DNA from: Bacteroidia bacterium
GTDB lineage: Bacteria > Bacteroidota > Bacteroidia > B-17B0 > Aurantibacillaceae
Direction of reading: 5' to 3'
NCBI GenBank assembly: GCA_016787895.1
Contig: JAEUTN010000012.1
Location: 110,782-174,781, forward strand
DNA: 64,000 nucleotides
The notes beneath the pieces were generated by a model that had not been told where the DNA came from, searched no databases, and saw only the letters and a list, made by a program, of their open reading frames with translations. Positions 44,213 to 52,661 of this stretch are shown one piece after another. A program made the translations under genes and the position numbers. Within the stretch, counting starts at the first letter, position 1, and every line of letters begins with the position of its first letter.

Positions 44213-46534
44213 TTATCTTCTCCTTTTCTTTTTGCCTTTCTGTTTTCCTGAATGGGCCGACTTACCCGAATGTCCCGATTTTCCTGATTTCCCCGTCTTT
44301 CCTGACTTATTGCGGGAACCTGACTCGTAGCGACTTTCAAATCCTCCTGAATTTCGTTCCACCGGAACCGCATCGGCAAAAGCATAATCGAGTTGTTTTT
44401 TCAGGAGGTCGGCATTTTTCACCATCACTTTTACCTTGTCGCCAAGAGCGTATACCTTTCCTGTGTTTCGTCCAACGTAGCGGTAATTGTCCTCATCAAA
44501 AACGTAGCGGTCGTCCTGCATATCGCGGGCTTTGATCATGCCCTCGCAGCGGTTTTCAATAATTTCCACGTAAATGCCCCATTCGGTAACCCCGCTGATC
44601 AAACCATCAAAACTCTGCCCTACTTTGTCGGACATAAATTCTACCTGTTTGTATTTCACCGAAGCCCTTTCCGCCTCAGCAGCCATTCGTTCCATGTCGC
44701 TGCTGTGTTTGCAAAGCTGTTCCAGTTGTTCCTGATTGGAAAAGGTTTTGCCCTGTAATCTGGCCTCAAGCAAACGGTGAACCAACACGTCCGGATACCG
44801 GCGAATGGGAGAGGTAAAATGCGTGTAATATTTAAAACCTAGTCCGTAGTGCCCTGCATTTTTAGTAGTGTAAATGGCTTTGGGCATGCTTCGTACCGCC
44901 AACAATTCAATCATACCCTGCTCTTTTTTGTTTTTAACATCCACAAGCAGTTTGTTCAGTGAAGCGGCCACTTTGTTTTTATTGCCAATTTGAAAATCAT
45001 ACCCAAAACGGCTCACAAAGGTGCTCAGGTCGCTCAGTTTTTCATCGCTGGGAATGTCGTGTATCCTGAAAACACAAAGGTTTTTGGCATTTTCTTTTCC
45101 GGGTTTTTCCTTTGTTTCTTCGGCTCCATGTTGTAGTCGAACTTTGCCGGTGGCAAGGTATTCGGCCACGGTGCGGTTGGCCAGAAGCATAAAATCTTCA
45201 ATGAGTTTGTGCGCATCCTTTTGTGTTTTAAAAAACACACCCAGGGGTTTTCCTTCCTGGTCGAGATTAAATTTTACTTCTGCTTTATCAAAAAAGATTG
45301 AGCCTTTACGGCTTCTTTCCGTCCTCATTTTTTTTGCCAGAGTATCGAGGGTAAGAATTTCTTCAGCAAAATCCCCGGTTTTTGTTTCAATGATGGTTTG
45401 GGCTTCCTCATAGGTAAACCTTCGGTTACTGTTAATGATGGTTCTTCCAAACCAATGCGAACTGATGTTGGCTTCCTCATCCATTTCGAATACCGCGCTG
45501 AAACACAGTTTTTCTTCATCCGGGCGCAAGGAACACACAAAATTACTCAGTACTTCCGGCAGCATGGGAATGCAGCGGTCGACCAGATACACACTCGTTG
45601 CGCGTTGAACGGCCTCTTTGTCAAGGGTGGAGCCTTCCTGTAAATAATGACTTACATCGGCAATGTGAACGCCTATTTCCCAAACACCCGGCCGCAGTTT
45701 TTTTATAGAAATGGCGTCGTCAAAATCTTTAGCATCTACCGGGTCAATCGTAAACGTGGTCACCTCCCTGAAATCTCTTCTGTTTTTGATTTCTTTTGCT
45801 GTGATTTCAGTGGGTATTTTTTTGGCTTCGTATTCAATGGCGTCCGGAAATTTTTCGGGTAAGCCGTATTCCGCCATAATGGCGTGCATCTCGGTTTTGT
45901 GTTCGCCCGGAAAACCAAACACGTTGATGACCCTGGCTGTTGGATTTTGTTCTCCGGCTTTCCATTCCTTTAACTCAATCAACACCTTCTGCCCATCCCT
46001 GGCCCCCAGCTGATCGCCGTTGCGGACATAAAAATCCACATGAATCTTGTTGTTATCGGCAATTACAAAACAAAACTTTGGGTTGGTTCGAATGGTACCA
46101 ACAAACTGGGTGCGCGCCCGTTTGATTACTTCACTTACTTCACCTTCCTGCCGCCTTCCGGAGCTGCGCTGTTGCAGCACCACTTTCACCAAATCGCCCT
46201 GCAAAGCATCTTTGGTTTTTTTGGCCGGAATAAACACATCGGGGGCATTGGGATCAACGGACACAAAAGCCGTACCCATACTTGTAAAATCAATACTGCC
46301 GGTAAGTACCTTTTTGCTTGCCTTCACCTGGTAACGCCCTTTGTCTTTCTCCAGCACAAAACCCTGTTCTTTCAGTGCATCCAAAACCCCTATGAGTTCA
46401 AGCCTTTGGCCTTCATCATTTATTTCCATGGCTGCGCCCAGCTGTTTGTAGTTAAAAGCCTGGGAATCGTTGTGTTTAAGAAAATCGAGCACCTCCTCGA
46501 AGAGATAACGTTTGGGTTTTTTGGTTCTGGACAT
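44213..46534 (-). CDS. rnr: ribonuclease R
   Basis: Processive 3'-5' exoribonuclease degrading structured RNA. The 773-residue product has an N-terminal helix-turn-helix and cold-shock domains, the RNB catalytic domain (TIDPVDAKDFDDAISIKK with the metal-binding Asp residues, then TSPIRRYPDVLVHRLL), and a C-terminal S1 domain (GVTEWGIYVEIIENRCEGMI). The last 45 residues are a basic, Gly/Ser/Lys repeat tail ending GKQKGKKKRRR, a feature of many RNase R proteins that helps bind RNA. Co-transcribed with the hydrolase downstream. Confidence 0.95.
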   Translation of the reverse strand: MSRTKKPKRYLFEEVLDFLKHNDSQAFNYKQLGAAMEINDEGQRLELIGVLDALKEQGFVLEKDKGRYQVKASKKVLTGSIDFTSMGTAFVSVDPNAPDVFIPAKKTKDALQGDLVKVVLQQRSSGRRQEGEVSEVIKRARTQFVGTIRTNPKFCFVIADNNKIHVDFYVRNGDQLGARDGQKVLIELKEWKAGEQNPTARVINVFGFPGEHKTEMHAIMAEYGLPEKFPDAIEYEAKKIPTEITAKEIKNRRDFREVTTFTIDPVDAKDFDDAISIKKLRPGVWEIGVHIADVSHYLQEGSTLDKEAVQRATSVYLVDRCIPMLPEVLSNFVCSLRPDEEKLCFSAVFEMDEEANISSHWFGRTIINSNRRFTYEEAQTIIETKTGDFAEEILTLDTLAKKMRTERSRKGSIFFDKAEVKFNLDQEGKPLGVFFKTQKDAHKLIEDFMLLANRTVAEYLATGKVRLQHGAEETKEKPGKENAKNLCVFRIHDIPSDEKLSDLSTFVSRFGYDFQIGNKNKVAASLNKLLVDVKNKKEQGMIELLAVRSMPKAIYTTKNAGHYGLGFKYYTHFTSPIRRYPDVLVHRLLEARLQGKTFSNQEQLEQLCKHSSDMERMAAEAERASVKYKQVEFMSDKVGQSFDGLISGVTEWGIYVEIIENRCEGMIKARDMQDDRYVFDEDNYRYVGRNTGKVYALGDKVKVMVKNADLLKKQLDYAFADAVPVERNSGGFESRYESGSRNKSGKTGKSGKSGHSGKSAHSGKQKGKKKRRR

Positions 46535-46761
46535 GCCTAAATGTAAACAAGATGCCCTAAAGGCTCAGGATTGGGGCTGCCGGGTTATTAACAAAATAGT
46601 AAAAAGCATGTGACAGGTCGCGCTAATGGGCCTATTTTATCTTCTTCCCCGGTACGGTTTGGTATTCCTTTCACCCATAAATTTTAACTTTTTATGACAT
46701 TTTCAACATGTGGTGTTTAAGAACATTTTTATCGGATTAAACATAAAAGCGCAAATTCACT

Positions 46762-46779
46762 TACATTTGGTTAAGTTTG
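46762..46779 (+). promoter_or_regulatory. two overlapping -7 motifs TACATTTG and TAAGTTTG
   Basis: Two exact TAnnTTTG matches at 46762-46769 and 46772-46779, in the 318-base spacer between divergent rnr and the DUF1987 gene. Either would give a leader of 70-85 bases for DUF1987. The rest of the spacer shows no reading frame. Confidence 0.45.
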
Positions 46780-46852
46780 CTTGGATTTTGAATTGTCCTT
46801 AACCTATAATCAAAAGGCAAAAACCAGATTTAAACCCAGTATTGCGTAGAGC

Positions 46853-47221
46853 ATGGAAAATTTAAAAATCGAAAAATCCAATTCAACTCCCGAAATAGAC
46901 TTTAGGTTGTCGGGGGAGTTATTCATGACGGGGGTTACCTATCCCGAAGACGCATTCAAATTCTACGAACCGGTGACCCGTTGGTTGAAGGAATTCAAAA
47001 ATCACCTGCCTAAAAATAAAATTGTATTGGTTGTGGAGCTGGATTATGTGAACACCGCCTCTTTGAGAATATTAATTGATGTGATTAATACCGTTAATTC
47101 TTACAAAGAACACAATGAGGTTGAAATGCACTGGAAATATGAGGATGAGGATAACCTGGAATTTGGTCACGACGTAGAGCGTATAACCAATTCGAAATTC
47201 AACTTTATTTCAATTGAATAA
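46853..47221 (+). CDS. SiaC-like DUF1987 regulatory protein
   Basis: A 122-residue cytoplasmic protein of the DUF1987 family, whose founding member SiaC of Pseudomonas is a phosphoprotein controlled by a SpoIIE phosphatase (SiaA) and a kinase (SiaB), acting on a diguanylate cyclase. Here the phospho-acceptor Thr68 of SiaC is conserved: YVNTASLRIL puts Thr at position 68. The PEIDFRLSGELFMTG and VTRWLKEFKNH parts also fit. No siaB- or siaD-like gene is adjacent. The only SpoIIE phosphatase in the window is at 31600-33567. Single-gene unit. Confidence 0.82.
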   Translation: MENLKIEKSNSTPEIDFRLSGELFMTGVTYPEDAFKFYEPVTRWLKEFKNHLPKNKIVLVVELDYVNTASLRILIDVINTVNSYKEHNEVEMHWKYEDEDNLEFGHDVERITNSKFNFISIE

Positions 47222-47261
47222 ACGGCAGAACTTACCCGTTTATAGATCGGAAACTTTTAAA

Positions 47262-47648
47262 CTAATTCCATTTGCCGGGCACCACCAGTTCAAAACGGGG
47301 AATCGGCACATTAAACTCTTTACCATCCATTAAATTCACCAACAGGTATTGGCCTTGCATATAGCCCATATCGCTGTTAAGGTTGCAACCACTGTTGTAT
47401 TGAAATTTCTGACCGGGCTCTAAAACAGGAGTTTCACCAACTACCCCATCGCCGTCCACTACCCTTTTCTCTCCGGTTGAATCAAAAATATCCCAATGGC
47501 GTTTGGTGAGTTTTACGGTGTAGTCGGAATTGTTTTCAATGGTAACGAAATACACAAAAAAATAATGGTTTTCAGCTGGCATACTCCGGTTGGGCCAGTA
47601 CTTGACCTCTACAGAAATGCCGATGTTATGTGTGCTTGTTTTTACCAT
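47262..47648 (-). CDS. apaG: ApaG domain protein
   Basis: A 128-residue immunoglobulin-like beta-sandwich protein of the ApaG family, linked in Enterobacteria to Co2+ and Mg2+ sensitivity; biochemical role unsettled. The signatures VTIENNSDYTVKLTKRHWDI, GEGVVGETP-like GDGVVGETPVLEPGQKF and MQGQYLLVN are all present. The ATG at 47648 matches E. coli length; 47663 would add five residues. It begins 32 bases after bshA ends and is probably co-transcribed with it. Confidence 0.92.
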   Translation of the reverse strand: MVKTSTHNIGISVEVKYWPNRSMPAENHYFFVYFVTIENNSDYTVKLTKRHWDIFDSTGEKRVVDGDGVVGETPVLEPGQKFQYNSGCNLNSDMGYMQGQYLLVNLMDGKEFNVPIPRFELVVPGKWN

Positions 47649-47680
47649 GAATTTTAGGAACACTTCGATAAAATCCGGAT

Positions 47681-48817
47681 TTAAATCACCACTTCTTTTG
47701 AAAGAAGCTGGCGGTACACTTGCTCATATAAAGGTAATATTTTTTCTACATCAAAATCCGCTGCCCGTTCAAACGCATTCTTGCGGAAAGTGGCCATTAA
47801 TTGTTCATCTTTTAAAAGGCGAATGGCATTAGCCGACATATCGTTGACATCCCCCACATTGCTTAGGTAACCGGTTTTCCCGTGAAGGTTTACTTCGGGC
47901 AGGCCTCCGCCGTTGGTACTGATAACAGGCACTTTCATGGCCATGGCTTCAAGCGCCGATAAACCAAAACTCTCCGTTTCTGAAGGCAACACAAACAAAT
48001 CCCCAACACAAAGTATTTCTTTGGGATCGGTAATTTTTCCAAGATGAACCACCTCATGGTGTAAATTTAACTGGCGACAAAGTTGTTCCACGTTGGCTTT
48101 CTCAGGACCATCGCCCACCAAAATGAGTTTTGCGGGCACCTCCTGCAGTACTTTATGAAAAACGCGAATCACATCATCCACCCGTTTTACTTTTCTGAAG
48201 TTACTGATGTGGACCAGAATTTTTTCCCCGTTGGGCGCGTATTTGCGTTTAACACAATGCTCCCGGGTGATTTGAAAATCTTTCAGGTTAATAAAATTAG
48301 GAATAACTGAAATCTTGTTATCAATCTTAAAAGTTTTCAGGGTGTCCTTTCTTAAACTTTCTGACACTGCAGTTAAGGCATTGCTGTGATTCAAAGAAAA
48401 CCGAATCACCGGCTCGAAGGCAGGATCTCTGCCCACCAAAGTAATGTCGGTACCGTGCAGTGTGGTGACATAAGGCAAGTGAATTTTTTTGGATTTGAGA
48501 ATTTGCTGGGCCATATAGGCTACAGAAGCGTGAGGAATGGCGTAATGCACATGCAAAACATCAAGGTGTTCATAAACGGCTACGTCCACAATTTTACTGG
48601 CCAGCACACTTTCGTATGGCTGGTAATCAAACAATGGGTAATCGTTTACATTAAACTCGTGAAAAAATAAATTCTCATTGAATAGGTTCAAACGAAATGG
48701 CTGGCTGTAGGACATAAAATGAACCTTATGGCCTTTGTTGGCCAGGGCTATTCCGAGTTCAGTGGCTACTACACCAGATCCACCGTAGGTAGGAAAACAA
48801 ACAATACCAATATTCAT
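47681..48817 (-). CDS. bshA: N-acetyl-alpha-D-glucosaminyl L-malate synthase
   Basis: First enzyme of bacillithiol synthesis, joining UDP-GlcNAc and L-malate. The 378-residue GT4-type enzyme begins with IGIVCFPTYGGSGVVATELG, which is diagnostic of BshA; the middle has VTTLHGTDITLVG and SVIPNFINL, and the C-terminal part PSETESFGLSALEAMA with the GT4 Glu residues. Bacillithiol is the major low-molecular-weight thiol in Firmicutes and many Bacteroidota. Upstream of apaG in a two-gene unit. The transferase partner YfiT is at 33577-34107; bshB and bshC are not in this window. Confidence 0.94.
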   Translation of the reverse strand: MNIGIVCFPTYGGSGVVATELGIALANKGHKVHFMSYSQPFRLNLFNENLFFHEFNVNDYPLFDYQPYESVLASKIVDVAVYEHLDVLHVHYAIPHASVAYMAQQILKSKKIHLPYVTTLHGTDITLVGRDPAFEPVIRFSLNHSNALTAVSESLRKDTLKTFKIDNKISVIPNFINLKDFQITREHCVKRKYAPNGEKILVHISNFRKVKRVDDVIRVFHKVLQEVPAKLILVGDGPEKANVEQLCRQLNLHHEVVHLGKITDPKEILCVGDLFVLPSETESFGLSALEAMAMKVPVISTNGGGLPEVNLHGKTGYLSNVGDVNDMSANAIRLLKDEQLMATFRKNAFERAADFDVEKILPLYEQVYRQLLSKEVVI

Positions 48818-48950
48818 AAATCTATAGCGATGTGCTCTGAATCCTAAAAGTACAAATAATATCCCCTCACTATAGCCTGATCAGAGCAAATAGCCGCCTG
48901 TTCACGATTTTTAATTCCATTCCAATATTGCTGCTCTGAGCAACGATCAG

Positions 48951-48958
48951 TACCTTTG
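48951..48958 (+). promoter_or_regulatory. -7 promoter motif TACCTTTG
   Basis: Exact TAnnTTTG with a TTG 20 bases upstream (48928-48930). Transcription would begin near 48965, at the TTG start of queE, so the mRNA would be leaderless unless the ATG at 49021 is used. Confidence 0.5.
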
Positions 48959-48963
48959 ACACC

Positions 48964-49617
48964 TTGAATTACAAACTCCATAGCTTAAGTTCAGAACAGG
49001 AAGAACTGTTAAAGGCGGGTATGCTGCTGCCGGTGATGGAGGAATTTTACACCATACAGGGGGAAGGGCACAATACCGGGAAAGCCGCGCATTTTATACG
49101 CATTGGAGGTTGTGATGTGGGCTGCCACTGGTGTGATGTGAAAGAAAGCTGGGACGCCAATGTTCATCCATTAACCCCTGTAAGCGAATTGCTGGTTAAA
49201 GTAAAAGAAAGCAAAGCCAACAGCGTGGTGGTAACCGGGGGTGAACCTTTGATTTACAACCTGGATGCTCTTTGCAGGGAATTAAAAAAAGCGGTTATCC
49301 TTACCTTTATTGAAACTTCAGGAGCTTATCCCCTCAGCGGGCAATGGGACTGGATTTGCCTTTCCCCAAAAAAAACCATGAAACCTCTGCCTGAAATTTA
49401 TCAGAAGGCCCATGAGCTAAAAGTGATCGTTTACAATAAACACGATTTTGTTTGGGCCGAAGAGGAGGCTGCTAAAGTGGGCAATTCCTGTTATTTGTTT
49501 TTACAGCCCGAATGGAGCAAACACGAGGAGCTGACGCCTTTGATTGTGGACTATGTAAAATCCAATCCGCGCTGGATCATCAGCCTGCAATCGCACAAAT
49601 ACATGAATGTGCCTTAA
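48964..49617 (+). CDS. queE: 7-carboxy-7-deazaguanine synthase
   Basis: Radical-SAM enzyme of queuosine precursor synthesis, converting carboxytetrahydropterin to 7-carboxy-7-deazaguanine. The 217-residue product carries the cluster motif GGCDVGCHWCDVKESW (CX3CX2C) and the substrate segment MEEFYTIQGEGHNTGKAAHF, typical of Bacteroidota QueE. The start is TTG at 48964; residues 8-20 preceding MLLPVMEEF resemble the N-terminal extension of other Bacteroidota homologues, so the TTG start is preferred although an ATG exists at 49021. Convergent with the amidase gene, 8 bases apart. Confidence 0.92.
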   Translation: MNYKLHSLSSEQEELLKAGMLLPVMEEFYTIQGEGHNTGKAAHFIRIGGCDVGCHWCDVKESWDANVHPLTPVSELLVKVKESKANSVVVTGGEPLIYNLDALCRELKKAVILTFIETSGAYPLSGQWDWICLSPKKTMKPLPEIYQKAHELKVIVYNKHDFVWAEEEAAKVGNSCYLFLQPEWSKHEELTPLIVDYVKSNPRWIISLQSHKYMNVP

Positions 49618-49625
49618 TCAGAAAT

Positions 49626-50900
49626 TTAGTCCTTCCGATTCACATAATCCTTCAAACCTTCAAAATACGCCTGCGCTACTTTTAGCAAACGCTGGTTGGT
49701 GATAATGCCATCCTGATTAAGGTTCCACTTCATGAGTTCTGCCGCTTCATCAGCATTATCCTGATACAAAGCCTCCCCGTATACGAGCACCGAATTAATC
49801 TGACGGCAGAGCAATAAATTCCTTGAATACACCCCAGCCGAAGGGCTTGCCATACTGTTTTCCCAAAGGTATTTGGCATCCTGTGGTTTTGCAATGGGGA
49901 TGCCCAGTTGTTTGTGGAATTGCTGAACGGTTTTGGATGAAAGTTCCTCTGAATGGTTGAGTTGTGGGGTCAAAAGCAAACGCAAGAAATTCAGCTTCAT
50001 TTCTGTTTTGCCTAAATTTCCGGCGGTAAATCCACCACCAATAAAGGCCATGGTAAAATCTTTCTCCGAAAAATCCTTCCAGGGCGCATTTTTTTCGTCC
50101 ACGTTGTAATGAATGATAATACAAATGTCCGGTTGATAGCGGTTGATTTTTTCAGCCCTGTTTTGCAAATCAAAATCGCGAAAAAAGTCCCAAAACAAAT
50201 CGTAAGGTCTGGCTTTCATCAAAGCCGCTTTTTTAGTTGAACTGAGTTTTCCAGCTTTTTGTAAACTGTCGAGTACCCGTGTTTTGTGTGTTTTCATCCA
50301 ATCGCTGTAGGTGCAGTTGAAAGAGGTAAAATTGTTTTGTTCGCGACTTAAAAATACTTCAGCCCCTTCCTTTTCCAACATAGTTTTTAATAATTGAGCC
50401 GTATTAAAACTCAGGGCGCTTTCGAACAGCTTTACGCTATCGTTCGGAAACTTTTCGTTATTGGCTTTAAAATAAAGGTACTTCTGTTCATAAGCCGCCT
50501 CTTTTAAGCCGGTGGCAAAGTGTCCGGGGTCAATGGCAATGCGATAGCCTTCAAGGGCTTTGGCTCCTGTTTTACTTTTTAAAGGGCCTTGTTCCAATTT
50601 TGTTTTGCGTTCCGGCTGAATGGCTTCTCCCCTGCTTTTGGCATTCCAAAAAGCCAGTTGTTCCTGATAGGTGCTGTTTTGAAGAAAAGAAATAAGGGCC
50701 GGTAATTCATTCTCGTAAATGCTAAAGTCCTTTTTGCCGGCGGGGGTATAAAGATGAATGGCCTTTTTATCGAATTTTACATAAGGGTTTAAACTGCCCT
50801 TAAAATTCAGGTAGGTGTGAAAGCGTTGTTTACAGTCCTCGATACTTTGGGAAAAGAAGAAATGTGAGGTGAGAAAAAAAAAGATGAACAAGTACTTCAT
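49626..50900 (-). CDS. N-acetylmuramoyl-L-alanine amidase (amidase_3 family), divergent
   Basis: A 424-residue exported zinc amidase predicted to cleave the MurNAc-L-Ala bond of peptidoglycan. It has a signal peptide (about 1-19). After a 110-residue N-terminal domain, the amidase_3 motifs are AIDPGHFA (first His ligand), a Glu in KLFESALSFNTAQLLKTML, IIIHYNVD (second His) and the final Glu in VLVYGEALYQ. A long insertion of about 85 residues sits between the Glu and second His motifs. The assignment rests on motifs only and overall similarity is low. A -7 motif is next to its start. Confidence 0.78.
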   Translation of the reverse strand: MKYLFIFFFLTSHFFFSQSIEDCKQRFHTYLNFKGSLNPYVKFDKKAIHLYTPAGKKDFSIYENELPALISFLQNSTYQEQLAFWNAKSRGEAIQPERKTKLEQGPLKSKTGAKALEGYRIAIDPGHFATGLKEAAYEQKYLYFKANNEKFPNDSVKLFESALSFNTAQLLKTMLEKEGAEVFLSREQNNFTSFNCTYSDWMKTHKTRVLDSLQKAGKLSSTKKAALMKARPYDLFWDFFRDFDLQNRAEKINRYQPDICIIIHYNVDEKNAPWKDFSEKDFTMAFIGGGFTAGNLGKTEMKLNFLRLLLTPQLNHSEELSSKTVQQFHKQLGIPIAKPQDAKYLWENSMASPSAGVYSRNLLLCRQINSVLVYGEALYQDNADEAAELMKWNLNQDGIITNQRLLKVAQAYFEGLKDYVNRKD

Positions 50901-50908
50901 TCTTCCAA

Positions 50909-50916
50909 CAAAATTA
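50909..50916 (-). promoter_or_regulatory. -7 promoter motif (TAATTTTG on the minus strand)
   Basis: CAAAATTA on the plus strand is an exact minus-strand TAnnTTTG, eight bases before the amidase ATG. Confidence 0.4.
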
Positions 50917-50932
50917 AGATAAGGCCTGAAGT

Positions 50933-50940
50933 TAAATTTG
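50933..50940 (+). promoter_or_regulatory. -7 promoter motif TAAATTTG
   Basis: Exact match. Transcription would begin near 50947, favouring the ATG at 50969 over the GTG at 50951 as the start of the release-factor gene. Confidence 0.45.
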
Positions 50941-50968
50941 TATTTTCATAGTGATTATCCATGTGCAG

Positions 50969-51388
50969 ATGTTAACAGCAGAACAAGTTGAAATTATTAG
51001 GGAAAAAGATGTGCGTTTTATCACCTCACGTTCGGGCGGTAAGGGCGGGCAAAATGTAAATAAAGTGGAGAGCAAGGTGGAGTTGATTTTTAGCATCGGG
51101 GACTCTCAGGCCCTAAGGGAAAGCCAGAAAAAAATTCTGCTTCAGAGCCACAGCAGCAAACTCAAAGCGGGCGAAATACGAATCCTCAGTCAAACCTCAC
51201 GATCCCAAATCAAAAACAAAGAGAAAGCCTTGCTCAAGCTTCAAAACCTAATTGAGGAACTCTTAAAACCAAAAAAGAAAAGGATAGCCACCCAACCCAA
51301 AAAGTCGGCCAAAGAAAACACGCTTAAACAAAAAAAGCACCTCAAAGTAAAAAAACAGCTGAGAAGAAAATACAAACACGAAGAATAA
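50969..51388 (+). CDS. arfB: ArfB-like peptidyl-tRNA hydrolase (GGQ ribosome rescue)
   Basis: A 139-residue ribosome-rescue factor that enters stalled ribosomes lacking a codon and releases the nascent chain. The catalytic loop SGGKGGQNVNKVESKVEL contains the GGQ tripeptide, near residue 25. The C-terminus is a lysine-rich tail (LKPKKKRIATQPKKSA, then KKHLKVKKQLRRKYKH), which in ArfB folds into the mRNA channel. There is no stop-codon recognition domain. Preceded by its own -7 motif. Confidence 0.9.
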   Translation: MLTAEQVEIIREKDVRFITSRSGGKGGQNVNKVESKVELIFSIGDSQALRESQKKILLQSHSSKLKAGEIRILSQTSRSQIKNKEKALLKLQNLIEELLKPKKKRIATQPKKSAKENTLKQKKHLKVKKQLRRKYKHEE

Positions 51389-51551
51389 ACAGAGTGAAGT
51401 GCTTCCTCTAATTCATTTGGAACGATGCTTTTTTTGGACCCTGGTCGAAATGAACCGCTAAAGCTGGGTTTTTCAGCCAATACTTTGTTAAATAATTTAA
51501 TACTAAAACGCAGGAGATTGCGTTAAATTAGCTAATTTGGACCTTATACCT

Positions 51552-52661
51552 ATGCTAAAAAAGGCTGCAAGCACCCGATACCGCACACTAAGTCTAATCT
51601 TTTTGGCATTTACCGCTTCCCAAAGCTTTGGGCAGGTGCGTAAATACAGCAACGAGTTTCTGAACATTGGTGTGGGCGCCAGGGCTTTGGCCATGGGCAA
51701 TGCCAACGTAAGTTCGGCGGAGGGCGTTATTTCAGGTTACTGGAATCCGGCCGGCCTTTTATCCCAGAAAAACGACATTGAGGTAGGCTTAATGCATGCC
51801 GAATACTTTGCAGGAATTGCCAAATACGATTACATCGGCCTGTCTAAACGCATCGACAGCAACAGCGTGGGTGGTATCACCCTGCTTCGGTTTGGTGTTG
51901 ACAATATTCCGAATACCCTCGACCTTGTGGATGCCAATGGAAATGTGGATTATAACCGCATCAGTACGTTTAACGCCGTGGATTTTGCCGCTTTAATCAG
52001 TTATGCGCGAAGTCTTCCAAAATTAAAAGGGGTGGAATTGGGCGGTAACTTTAAAGTGATACGCCGCACCCTGGGCCAATTTGGAGGTGCCTGGGGTTTT
52101 GGTTTGGATGTTGGAGCCAAATACAATTACAAAGGCTGGAAGTTTGCTGCTATGGGCAGAGACATTACCGGCACGTTTAACGCCTGGTCGATACAGCTCA
52201 GCGAAAAAGACAAAAACACCTTTATCGCCACTGGAAACGAAATTCCCTCTTCATCGCTTGAAATCACCGCACCCAAGGTGATATTAGGTATTGCCAAAGA
52301 AGGTAAATTCTGGAAAGATAGAATTTCAGTGCTTGGAGAAATTAATCTCATCAACACCTTCGATGGAAAAAGAAACACGGTTTTAAAAACGAATTTCTGG
52401 AGTATGGAACCGGCAATTGGTTTGGAAATTGGCTACAAGGGCTTTGTGTATTTACGCGGAGGATTGGGCAATATTCAAAAGGAACTCAACGATAAAGGCA
52501 CTACGCTGGTCACAACGGTTCAACCCAATTTTGGCTTAGGCGTGAAATACAAAATAATCACGCTTGATTATGCTCTAACCGACATTGGGGATCGTTCAGT
52601 GGCCTTGTATTCCAACATCTTCTCTTTAAAAATCGACATTAACCGCAAGCCCATGCAGTGA
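51552..52661 (+). CDS. type IX sorting system protein PorV2 (PorV/PorQ family)
   Basis: Outer-membrane beta-barrel of the PorV/PorQ family, which in T9SS shuttles substrates to the sortase. The 369-residue product has a signal peptide (about 1-26, ASQSFGQ) and the family N-terminal signature NIGVGARALAMGNANVSSA and GYWNPAGLLSQ. The ATG at 51552 is chosen rather than the TTG at 51537. The stop overlaps the GTG start of the large cysteine peptidase gene by four bases; in model species PorV is co-encoded with PorU. The PorV2 label rests on this pairing and on length. Confidence 0.82.
   Translation: MLKKAASTRYRTLSLIFLAFTASQSFGQVRKYSNEFLNIGVGARALAMGNANVSSAEGVISGYWNPAGLLSQKNDIEVGLMHAEYFAGIAKYDYIGLSKRIDSNSVGGITLLRFGVDNIPNTLDLVDANGNVDYNRISTFNAVDFAALISYARSLPKLKGVELGGNFKVIRRTLGQFGGAWGFGLDVGAKYNYKGWKFAAMGRDITGTFNAWSIQLSEKDKNTFIATGNEIPSSSLEITAPKVILGIAKEGKFWKDRISVLGEINLINTFDGKRNTVLKTNFWSMEPAIGLEIGYKGFVYLRGGLGNIQKELNDKGTTLVTTVQPNFGLGVKYKIITLDYALTDIGDRSVALYSNIFSLKIDINRKPMQ

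Noticed and set aside
44212..44385. 58-residue N-terminal extension of the alpha/beta hydrolase
   Set aside because: It lies over the 3' end of rnr in another frame and would bury the signal peptide at residue 59; the ATG at 44211 is preferred.
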